From: Phaeoceros laevis | Taxonomy: Eukaryota > Anthocerotophyta > Anthocerotopsida > Notothyladales | Length of the DNA: 64,000 nucleotides | Assembly (NCBI GenBank): GCA_049999765.1 | Contig: JBNGIQ010009157.1 | Span: 53,000 to 116,999 of the forward strand | Direction: 5' to 3' | Shown: positions 49,057 through 59,795 of the stretch, one piece after another | How positions within the stretch are numbered: position 1 is the first letter of the stretch | Layout of the letters: each line of letters opens with the position of its first letter | Position numbers and translations under genes: made by a program | Notes under the pieces: model-generated | The model's input: only the letters and a program-made list of their open reading frames with translations | Told to the model about the DNA's origin: nothing | The model's database searches: none

Positions 49057-49104
49057 GTGTGTGTAACTTAGCTCTGACACGCTACTGGGTGTTGTGTGGC
49101 ACTG

Positions 49105-49132
49105 CGGAGTCGGACGAGTAAGAAGAAAAGGA
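49105..49132. repeat. Dispersed 28-base repeat, copy A
   Basis: Identical over 28 bases to 50656-50683, in the same orientation. It starts cggagtcggacgagtaag. Confidence 0.85.
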
Positions 49133-49707
49133 GAAAGTCACCGTTGGAAAGCCGACTTGACTCTTGAGTGCTCAGCAATTGCTCTTTTTTTAAGTGCACG
49201 GTGGACAACAATGGTTGTGAGCATTGGGTACAGGTCTCAGGGATACCTCAAAAATTGCTGGCCATACTGGGTATCGAGTCAGATGTCACATATAACATGG
49301 AAGCACCTATGCATAAGTTGAAGTATGCATATATGTATGGTTGGCGCCATCATCTTCATGAATCTTCAAGTTCTTGGACACCAGGCCGGCAAGCACGTTT
49401 TAGCTTACCATCTTGTCCATGACTCGTGGAAATGGGTTGCACAAGAGTCAAGTCGGTTTCCAACGGTAACATTCCTGTTCCTAGACGACCACAGCAGGGG
49501 TGCCTCTCAAGCTCCAGATTCTCAAACAACAGTGGAACTCCAGGGAGAAGATCCTTTTGTTTGTGCAAAACGCCAGGACCAGTGTGATCCGGCTGACACA
49601 TTCAGGGAAGTAAGGCTTCCACATTCAGGGAAAGTTAAGGGAAAGTAAAGTGATAAGACCTTGCCCGGAGGTAAAGCAATAAACACACACACACACGATG
49701 TAATAAT

Positions 49708-49830
49708 ACTGGACTACAGTGTCACTACACAACCAACCGGACGACACAATGGGGGGACCGAACCACCAAACGAGCTACTGGACTACAGTCACTACACAAC
49801 CAACCGGACGACACAATGGGGGAACCGAAC
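49708..49830. repeat. Tandem duplication of about 55 bases
   Basis: Copies at 49708-49763 and 49777-49830 differ by a two-base deletion and one or two substitutions. Both contain caaccggacgacacaatgg. Confidence 0.9.
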
Positions 49831-49962
49831 TGCTCAGCACACATCCTTGCCTGAACGCTGGGATGTTTTCGAGTCAAAGCTTGGAAACAATCTCCTACCG
49901 ATATGGCATGTGGGCTGGCCACACACATTGCATTCTCCTCTTTCTCTGACACTGCCTGAAGT

Positions 49963-50007
49963 GGAGGAAGGTAATCATGTGCCACAAATACATGGTTACC
50001 TTCCTCC
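49963..50007. repeat. Hairpin with 18-base arms
   Basis: Arms 49963-49980 and 49990-50007 are complementary at 17 of 18 positions with a 9-base loop. The arm begins ggaggaaggtaa. It could be a decayed MITE end or a structured RNA. Confidence 0.75.
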
Positions 50008-50655
50008 TTCAACCTAATCAGCTTGCTGGAAAATGCCACACCTCTCATCATGAGCATCGCACCACGAACCCGTCCACTTCACCGCAACTCCACGGTTTTT
50101 CATAGCCATCACACATCAGCTGTAAGCACGGATTTGCGGAGGGTCTTTGGGGCCAGCGGCACTGTTGCCATTCACTACAACAGCGATTCAATGAGGTAGG
50201 TCAATCTGATGCCTTGACACATCTCTATTTAAAAATGAAGACCTCGCTCTCTGACTAGCTGCATTTTGAATTTTTTATGCTTCAAATTGCGATCCCTTGC
50301 AGCTTCAGTTGCCACCATCTGCAGCTACCGACATTCAACAACTTATCAATGCCTGCTCTGTAGCCTGCGCATGCTCCCCTTTGGCAAAGCTAAGATTTCT
50401 CTGCTTGCTGATAAATCCCTCAACCACGAAATTGATGCAGAAGGATATTGAAAACGCTAGGTTTTCCATGCACAGCCAGGGATTACGTCACCTTCATGCC
50501 AGAAGGGGGCCGACTGACGCTTGCTTGCGAATACTGGTATCCCACATGTCCACGGAATCGCTGCTGCCCGGAATTGAGGATGCCGTCTCAGGTTGGCGCT
50601 GTTCTAAGGCAGAGGATTGACCGGGCTAAACGACGGCCAGAGGAACCAGGCAAGT

Positions 50656-50683
50656 CGGAGTCGGACGAGTAAGAAGAAAAGGA
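50656..50683. repeat. Dispersed 28-base repeat, copy B
   Basis: Second copy of the element at 49105-49132. The flanks differ after a few bases. Confidence 0.85.
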
Positions 50684-52185
50684 ACAAGTCTGAGTGATTA
50701 TAAAAGAGAAAAAGGAGGAACCTTGAGCCTGGCTTTAGCCTTTCCCCAATGAGAAACCACCCCGCTTTCAAGAAGCGCAGAAAATTGCAATCTCCATATC
50801 AGGTTGTCACCTTATCGGTCAGAGAGCATGGAACAGCAGGCTCAAAACATGCCAGCTTCGATGGTAGAAGCTTAAGACAATGCTTATGGACTGAATGCTC
50901 AGGAGCATGAGAAAGGCAAGGTTGGACAGTAGACTGGTAGGAGATTCTCCCAGAGAAAGTGCCACTTTGGTGCTATTCGGAAAATCCTTCCTAGAATTTC
51001 AATTTCGAGCGAAAGCATACCTTCGAAGAGAAGTGGTTGAGACGTAACTCCGACGCCTCATGGATGTAAATTCCTCCAGGAAGCGCCCGTTTACAGTTCC
51101 TGTTCACGTGCACGGAGCAAGTGGTCTTCAGAGTACACATCTTAGGAAGACAAGAAAGCAGTATGGAAATTGGAATAAACCGAAATATTCAATCTTCACA
51201 TTCTGGACAAAAGCCAGCTTTTAATCGTGAAACACGTCTGAACTTCTGAAGCCTGAAAGCCAGGAGAAAGTAACCAAAACATGGTTGCCTGCAGGTACCA
51301 AGGATTGCTAAGTAAACATGGGAAAGCCAAAGCGGAGCAAAGCAATGCACTCAGTGCATACAACGGTCCAAACCATCATGTTTTATCAAAACGCAAAAAA
51401 ATGTACTATCGCTTGTACTAGACAAAGCATATTTCCAAAATCAGACTAATAGTACATTCTATTCGCTTGCCGGGGGTGGGAGATGTGATGGGATCGAAGC
51501 ATTCACACTTGGACTCCCCTGCCTACAAACTACATATAGTTCTAACACCTCCAAACTTGTACCCCAAGAGTTCGATGCTTGTGTCATTCCCAGATCCTCC
51601 TCCTGTGACCATGGCGTGCTAGCATCTGGAAGGACCAAAAAGCAGGGATAAGGTAACAGGGACTTCAAATTTGCAGCAGCTCCAGCTCCTACGTCAGTTA
51701 CAAAAGTCATCACACGGCCATATGTATCAGGGGTCTGCTCTGTCCTCGTAAGAAAACTTTGGCCGGACACAAGCATGGTCCAGTGGAGTGGTTTGAACCT
51801 GTCTCGACAAAATGATCATCAGCAATTGCTCATCACGGCCTCAGTCCCGGTAGTATCAGCAATGATGCTTCAATTACCTGCACCTTCACGCAAGGGTCCT
51901 CACCAAGATCCGATGGAGATAGGGTTGGCATATTGGAAAGCAAGGAGCAGGCGAGGAGAAACCACAACTTTCTGAAAAAGATGCAACAGGGGGTAGTGTA
52001 GCTTACTGGAGCAATGTGCAGACGAGTCTCAACGTCCACGAGCTCAAGGTGGTCCAGGTCTGGAGGAAAACCTCCTTGTACACTACCGCCATCGAATTCC
52101 TGCAACACTACTTACCTGCTGGTGACAAGCATTTACCTTCATTAAAGCTGGCTGGAACTGCTAATACGTGATGTTATCATCACTT

Positions 52186-52227
52186 GGTCTCATCTCCACT
52201 GAGACTCATCTCCACTGAGATGAGACC
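52186..52227. repeat. Perfect 16-base tandem duplication inside a palindrome
   Basis: The unit ctcatctccactgaga occurs at 52189-52204 and 52205-52220 without change. The ends (ggtctcatctc at 52186 and gagatgagacc at 52217) are perfect 11-base inverted repeats. Confidence 0.85.
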
Positions 52228-55200
52228 ACAGAACTCTGCGTCCTTGGACAATTTTCGTTGTCCGTACTTTGCTTCTCCTCCTCTTCCTCCTCCTCTTCCC
52301 TCACAGAAAACTATTACCGATATCCTCGTGTCTTGCATTGTCAGAACGGCACTCATGCGTCCAAGGTTACATACCACAATGTGCTTGCCTACCGCAAAGT
52401 GCACGTTATATGCCTCATGAAAGTCTCCAACATATATAGCCGCGCATCCTCAAAAGCTTGCTTACTCTGCGCATCCCACAACACTACCTCTGCGAGCTAA
52501 GCACATAGGGCTGACATACCTGGGACAGCAAAGTTCTGGAACGTCGCTCTCACATGTCCCCTTGTAGGCAAGGTTGCCTCTCAGATGGAGGAGGCCGGCC
52601 TGCCTGCCAATGGCGACAGTTCTAGAGATTCTCTTCCGAGATCCTCCTCCATCTCTCCAAATTGAAACTGCGCATGCTGGTCAAATCAAGGGTGCGGCAT
52701 ATGCCCTATAAATACCAGTGTGCCATGACTCGCTCGATACATGTGGAGTGCATTCACAATGATGAGCAAGCTGCCTCCTAGGTGGAATGCTACCCTCCCA
52801 AGGACGTTTTCACTTAGAGGCTGAAAGTTCCAAATTGCGCTGTAGACACAAGAGGCCAGCTGGCCGTGGCCCTTAGAGGACGGACATCCACGCTAGGCTC
52901 GCAGTCGATGGGCTCATCCGTGGATGCACAAACCCAGTGCAGCGGAGAGCAACAACGTCCAACGTCCTGGCAACTCCAATACCAATTGGACGGCATCTTG
53001 AGCACCAGCTGGCTGCCGACGTGTAAGATGAAATTCCACAGGCCGGCATCTGAACAAAGCTGTTCGAACGGTCGTCACAGAATGGCATCCCACCGTAGGC
53101 CAGCAATCTGGACGTACTTGCCTCTCGATGCCCCCTCCTTAGCAATTGCTTCAGAATCTGCATCATGAAGACTCCTCACCCTTTGAGTAGCCACGGATCC
53201 GCTGCCAGCAACTCCTGGAGCTGCCGGTGTTTGTTTGGATTCCGACGCTTTGCCATCGTCCGGCACAGTCATGCTTGCTGCATGAATCTTGTAGCTAGCT
53301 AAAAAAAAAGAGGGTTTGAGATCCGCCCAGAGCCTCCACCAGCTGTACATGCTAGAAGTCACATTCTGACAACTGGCTAGAAGCAGATTTAGATTCTCTT
53401 TCGGTATCGTTCATTTCCAGAGAGTGAGCAAAAGGCATATATTCGCCAAAACGTGAGGCACAGATGATAGAAATGTAGCATGCTTTTGCTGTGGAGGAGG
53501 CAGGACGATGACCTTCTGGGAAACTCTGGGAAATTGCTCATTGACGTCGGCTGCAGCTAGCCAGCGGGCCGTGCAGATGTTCTCTCTGCCAACTGCTAGT
53601 CGCTGGCCGGCAAGTTACGTGGTCATGGGCTTTCTAGATCTGTAGCTACCAAAGGTTCCTTTAAAGTACTCCAGCCACACGCCTCCCAGTTGCAAATTTC
53701 AGATGCCCTGGAATCCCAAGCTCCCTCTGGATCTGGGGCAGGCGGCCGCATCCCCCAGACGTCATGCTCTTACATACAGAAGTTCCTGGGAATCTCCCCA
53801 AGGCCGGGCGGGACGGTGATGCACCACTTACTGTATCCATGGCCGCCTTGCCCTTTGCGTGCCACCTCGAACCAGTGCAACATGTGGTTCAGGATTCCAA
53901 GAGAGCACACCAAAATCGTTACTTGATGCTGGCTAGTGGAATCACATGTGGCAGGGCAGGAGTGAGCACCAAAAACTAAAAGAAACAACAATGCCAGGAC
54001 CTGAGAAGTAAGCGGAGGCACTCCTGAGCACAGAAATACTACTGTAAGTTACGAATGAATGAGGGGTCGACAGTAGCAGGGAGTTCAGATCAGTGTGTGT
54101 CACATGTAGGATACGGTCAGCAGCTGTCAGTCCTTCTGTGCCGGCCTGCTTTCGCTGAGGATGGAATTCTGAAGCATCCCTCCTTGGAAACCTGGCAACG
54201 CACCCAGCAAGCAAGTTGCGATTCTTCCCTCGTCCAGATTCACTAGTGTCCAGTTCCACGGATGCCTGCAAAACCTCCTCATCCAGTCCCATAGTTCATC
54301 CGTTCTACTCGACGGTACTGAAAAGCTTACTAGTCCCTGGCCATATGCAGAGGCAGGGTTGATGGCAGGAGCTGGACCTGATATCCAGCATGTACTCATG
54401 TACTTGGAACCGGCAGACTAGGTGATTGAAACTGACTCTGGTTAGACTGCCAATCCGTGAGCCAGGAAGTCTCAGAAGCTTATACAACAGTATAGTAGAC
54501 TAACCTAGCAGTGAAGTCGGTCTGCCCACTCCGGGCAGATTGATTTTGAGAGAGTCAAGATTGTCTTGTGGACCCGGTCCCTGTCAGGCTGTCAGGCTGT
54601 TTCCCAAGCGGCAGAGAAACGTGCCGTGTTGCCCATCGCATCGCAGACTTGGTTATCTGAAACAGTCACATCGGATTGGACGGAAGTATGATAAGCTGCT
54701 TGTGGTGGGTGGAATGACACTTATCAAACAGCAGTGCATAAGGAGGTGAGCTGTGGACCTCGGGGTGCCAGATGCAGGAATGTTTGTTGCTTACATCGGA
54801 TTGCATCTGCATGGAGCTTGTTTGCCTTTTTTCCTTACGCTTGCTTGGAGCAGCGGCCGGTCAGCTGTGACACATCCCCTGCCGGGACGTGCTGATGTAT
54901 TGAAGAGGAGTTAAATGCTGGTGGTGGTGCTCCTTCCTTGCTATTAGGCTGGCACCCACTTGACTGTTGCAAAAGGGAATCTACTCATCCATCAGCTGGC
55001 TACCCTTGCTAGCCACCAGCAGCAACGAGATAACCGCTCCTCCTTGTGGGCCTTGTCTTGCCTTCACGAGGATAAATAAGTCTCCTCCTATCTCAACACC
55101 AGAAGCAGCAACTTGCAACAACAACAAACTTGGCAGGACACATGCCTCACATGTCCATTGCCAGAGAATACTCATTGCAACCCTTTTGTGCCCCAACGTC

Positions 55201-57086
55201 ACATGCATATGGCGTCAACAGCCTAGGGTCGAATGTTGTTGCTGTTTGAGGAATTCCTAGTCATCAATCCATCACGGCAGGCCTCTCACAAGCAAGCAAC
55301 GCGTGTCCACAACAGGTAACGGCTGGGTGCTCTTGGTGTCCGCCCAGCTGGCCTACGCTCACCTCAGCACAAGGCAGGCAGCGAGATGCGTGGTCCACAT
55401 TTGTGTGCTGGCCTAACTCTGGCTGTCCTGGCTCCTCCAGCTGTTCCAAGATAAATTTTTTTAACATCACAAGGGCCAGTGTGCAGAGGTTCATGTGGCC
55501 GGATGCCGTTGTGGGGTCGTAGTTATCCACATCCTTGTCCCTCCACATTCCCTCACCTTTCCCTTCCGAATGCCAACTTCCTCTCCTCATCCGCAAACCA
55601 CCAACTTGTTCCACATGACCGTTGCCTGCCCTGCCTCCTCGCCTCTCCCAACCAACTTCCCCACATTGCGTTACAGCAAAGCTCCTTCCTCGCTTGGTGC
55701 CTTGCTTGCTTGCCAAATCGGAACCCGCACTCCTGCCAACCTCACCGGTTGACCTAAGTACAGGTGGCAACCAGCTTATTAGGAACGTGCCCGGCCGTCT
55801 CAGAGAGTGTTAGTCTACATGGCGAGCCGGCCGCACTTCACCTGCACAAATGTCATAGAAACGACTCCAGTTCTGAGGAAGATCCGGACTGGCCGGCCAG
55901 CCAGCTGCACCTCCTTTGCTTTCCTGCCTCCGCCACACAAACACCTCGGCAAAGCCATGCAACACACCTAGTCCAGATAACAAAACTGCTAGGTCTGGTG
56001 CCTGTTCTTACCTGGAGTTTTCCTTCCTCTTGCCTTATTACCTGCTGGAATGCATGTCATGCCATGGAAGATTTAGGAAGACCTTAGGGCGGCCCTTGCT
56101 TGCTTAGTGCTGGTCTCGAATATGCTTGCCAAGTACGTATGCGTACACCACCATGGCTGCCTCGAAAGGGAGTCCCCGATCTGGGACAAAGAGCGTACCT
56201 GCGCCGTGTTTGCGTGCCTGTGTGCCTACCTGCCCCTCCCTCCTTGCCTGCCCTGTGATGAGGGGGGGGATCCTCACCTTGTACTTTGCTGCCAACGGAT
56301 TCTTCCCCACTCCCGACGACCCGCCCGACACGCAGCCCCTGCTCCATGGATCGTTGACCTCATGGCCCCACGCAGCTAACATCACCGACACACTCCCCGC
56401 TTCGGCCCTGTGATGAGCAGCAGCTTTGTGGATTCTCGAATGCTCCCATCCCGCCTCACCAGCGCAACCGCAGTGGCTAACACGGATATCTAAAAAGTAA
56501 CGAAGCGCGACGCCCCAAGCGCTGGGTCCCACAACCTGGCCAGCCCCATGCCATGCGCACGCCATGCCCCACGCCATGCCCCATCCCATGCATTGCATGG
56601 AGCCCTCATACCTGCTCCGGAAAGATGTGCCGGCCAGTAACTGCACAACGGAGTGTTCCTACCTTGAGTCATGCGCCTACCTTAGGTCATGCCCCCTTTG
56701 GGTTCCATGCGGGGTGAGGCCCTGGCATGCGCCACCAACAAGCGCCGCGACCCTTACTAAAACCCAAAGACGCAAGAGACCGCAAGAGGTGGAAACAAAA
56801 TTGTCCCCCCTCCGAGAGCTGCTCTCGGCCTGGGGCGCAAGGAGGTAAATGTTATGCGTGGCACTTCCGATCCTTACGAGGATAGCTACTCCATGGCATA
56901 TAGTGCCTAACCGTGGTCAAGCCATTGGAGCATGAAAGGTTACTGGATCGTACCACGGACATCCAAGTAATGGCACAAAGGTAGAAAGATCTCAATTTGA
57001 AAAGACTGCACATATTTTCCTCAGAGTCTATCTGCATACTAATTTTGTCTTAAAAGAAAAAGAGTCTTCATTACGTGCTTGATGGG

Positions 57087-57114
57087 TCTCTCTATCACGT
57101 TTGTGATAGAGAGA
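57087..57114. repeat. Perfect hairpin with 12-base arms and a GTTT loop
   Basis: tctctctatcac, then gttt, then gtgatagagaga, in AT-rich DNA. No poly-T follows, so a terminator reading is not supported. Confidence 0.85.
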
Positions 57115-57575
57115 AACATACTATTTATGCTTCTCAAAAATACTCACTACAAAATATTCTACTCTACAATATGTTGTTTGCATGTCATTGTTCCTATGAT
57201 ATGTGACATACAACATTGATATGTAATATTACTTACAAAAATCTTCCTCCAACTATAAACTCTCATGAGCATATTGTAATATTTGAGGTGGTGTTCAGTG
57301 TCTTAATATGCACCATAAGCAAAGAGGACATGATAATACCAATAGCTAGAGCTTTTGGGACCTTCTAGACCCATGACCGTTCAGAACACTACAAAAGCCT
57401 CGTCTCGTCTTACGATTGATATAGACTTGTTGTGGCAATCTTCAAGCTACCTGTGTATAAATCTTGTCGAAGCTCATAAGATATCACAATAGAAATCAAA
57501 TTGGCGCTGAACTTTATTAGGGTTGAGATCATTTACATCAAGAAATAAGTTTTGAAGAATTTGATTCTGAAAGTG

Positions 57576-57686
57576 CCCGCAAGACATCATCTCTGCGTAT
57601 CACGTCTATCCTTGAGATGAGATGGAGCGGTGCACCCGCAAAACATCATCTCTGTGTTTCATGTCTATCCTTGAGATGAGATGAAG
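57576..57686. repeat. Tandem duplication of 52 bases
   Basis: Copies at 57576-57627 and 57635-57686 match at about 47 of 52 positions by eye. Shared core: gtctatccttgagatgagat. Confidence 0.85.
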
Positions 57687-57862
57687 TAGTGACAAACAAT
57701 AGTCTAAGAATTTAGATTGTTTGTCGACGCTCAATCTCGTGGATAGAAATGATTCTCCAATACATAGAGATGAATGTTTTGCGGAATACTTTCCTTAGGA
57801 TCTAAGCATGCACAATCTACGAGGTCAAACTTTTCTCACCGAAATCAAGCCGTCCAGAGCAA

Positions 57863-57966
57863 CGACGCTAGCTTTTCAACCCTCGCCTCACCCAAATGGA
57901 ACCATGCTTNNNNNNNNNNCGACGCTAGCTTTTCAACCCTCGCCTCACCCAAATGGAACCATGCTT
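57863..57966. other. 10-N gap flanked by identical 47-base sequence
   Basis: 57863-57909 and 57920-57966 are identical, separated by exactly 10 N. This is the pattern left when two overlapping contig ends are joined without merging. Confidence 0.95.
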
Positions 57967-59457
57967 ACCATGGATGCATGTTCGAGCAAGCTGACAACAT
58001 GCGCCAACCCAACCTAGTCGCGCTAAACTCACTACTTAGCCTTAGTGCCCTACAAGTTGTGCACGCATGTACCTTCGCTTTGCCTGCTCCTACTAGAGCT
58101 GCCATGTGCGCTCAAGACTGCCATAGTAAATGCCAAGAAAGTTTTGGACTAGGCGTAACACGGTAGACCGTTGCATGGATTGACCCAAGGACCTCCCATT
58201 TTGAAAACATAGGCTCTTATCAGGCTATGTCTTATGAACGCGCACAAAGTGCTTGTAGTATGACTGCATTCAATTTGGGTCTTCAACATGCCAATATTGG
58301 TTATCGTGGCCTTCACACTCATCTTTTGTGGCTATGGTCCTTTCATACGTTTCATTTCTTCTTTGTGTGACCAAAAGCACAATAAACCTCCCTCCTCTAC
58401 TTGTGCAATGAAGGATGACTTTGTATACAATATGTTTGAGTGAGAAAAGAACTATTGTTTTGAAATCAGTCTTGCTTTACTCACCCAACGTAAGAACTTG
58501 CTTAACTTGCGCAAACTTTAAGTGAAGAAAGAACAATGGCAGGGAGGTTTATTGTGCTCAGGGTAAATATGCTTCAACTTAGAAGAAGGCTTCAGCTTGT
58601 AAGGGAGGCTTTGGCTTGAGGAAGGCTTCGGCTTGTAAGTAATTGTTGTACTCCTTCCTTTCATCCAAAAATTGTGGTCTGCAAACATCTTAAACAAAAA
58701 TTCCTTTCTTTTCCTTCCCAATGGGCTTTTACTCCTCACTGATTTTTACCCAAAGCACTATTGAAAAGTATTTCATAAAAGTTAAAAGTATACATCTTAC
58801 TTCATTTCATGTCATTAACTACAAGATTTTGAAAATAAGTATCACATTATGCACTCTATCCTATTATTATTTCACTTCATGTCATTATCTACTAGGCTTA
58901 GAGTATAAAAGTCACCATGTTCTCATGTCATTATCTACTAGGCTTAGAGTATAAAATCACCATGTTCTCTATCACTTAGTGTAATAATAAGCTCAAGCTG
59001 GTGGAGTTGAGATTTCCTCTATCATGGGAGGAACCAATTTTGTTTTTTTATACAAGTGGAAGCATAAAGAGGATGGGTGCTTACCTAGCCAATAACCATC
59101 CATTTATGCTATTATGGGCAACAGGAGAACAAATTAGGTATATCTAATAACCAGCCTTTTCAATTTTCTTCTACTCTAAAGTATATGCTATGTGCATCCT
59201 ATGACTCCTACCATGCGTGTATTTATTATTATTATTATTCTAATATGCATATGATACTTGGTTATACATTACAAAGATGCCTTTGAGATCCTTATTTATG
59301 TTGATAAATTCTCATGAGCATCTTATAGCCTATAAGACATAAAAGTACCTGAATACCATAAGCAAAGAGTAAATGATGAGAGCAGCCTGAGCAGGGGCAA
59401 CTGTTTGCGGAGGTGATAAGATATTCAATCCTTCTGTGAAAATGTGCCCATAGAAAG
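57967..59457. other. AT-rich intergenic region
   Basis: No supported gene. It contains a 46-base tandem duplication and a short ATT microsatellite (about 59224-59239). Confidence 0.4.
58878..58968. repeat. Tandem duplication of 46 bases
   Basis: Copies at 58878-58923 and 58924-58968 differ by a single deleted base. A third, degraded relative lies near 58806. Confidence 0.9.
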
Positions 59458-59594
59458 ATGGAACAGGCCCATCGGTATTTACGTTATTCCCGAGCTTGTC
59501 ATTGTGTCTTTCCTTTGGAGGACAGTTGTTCCTGGGTGTACTTGTCACAACGCGCAGGTAGGTATTTGCTAGGTATGTGCGCGTGCCCGGACGG

Positions 59595-59600
59595 TATAAA
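59595..59600 (+). promoter_or_regulatory. Probable TATA box of the TPP gene
   Basis: TATAAA in ggtataaagg, about 200 bases before the chosen start codon and followed by a C/T-rich leader. Confidence 0.5.
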
Positions 59601-59795
59601 GGAGCATAAAGATAAACTGCCTCCTCCATTCTACCAGCAGTCTTTCGCTGCCCGGCGGAGGAGAGTGGTGCTATCCCTCTCTCCTCCACTGTTCGCGTCT
59701 CCCTCCATCGTCCCTGCCTGCCTGCCTCTGGTCTCCCGGCCAACGCGGCCAACCCCCTCGCTCTGCTCCCGCGGGCTGCAGTTGCAGCCCGCGCG

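Larger units (their letters stand above)
47955..57909. other. Gene-poor region with local duplications and hairpins
   Basis: About 10 kb in which I find no supported coding gene, rRNA or tRNA. Open frames reach 168 residues (55264-55770, minus) but are Pro/Ser/Cys-rich and match nothing. It contains several short tandem duplications and inverted repeats, listed separately. The 56860-57900 part is clearly more AT-rich than the neighbouring DNA and may be an old retroelement. Confidence 0.4.

Noticed and set aside
48960-49830. CRISPR-like array
   Set aside because: Only two copies per unit, adjacent and different between units, in a eukaryotic context.
55264-55770. 168-residue minus-strand frame and overlapping plus-strand frames
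   Set aside because: Open in several frames at once in C-rich DNA, with no domain in any.
57087-57114. Rho-independent terminator
   Set aside because: This is plant nuclear DNA, and no T run follows the stem.
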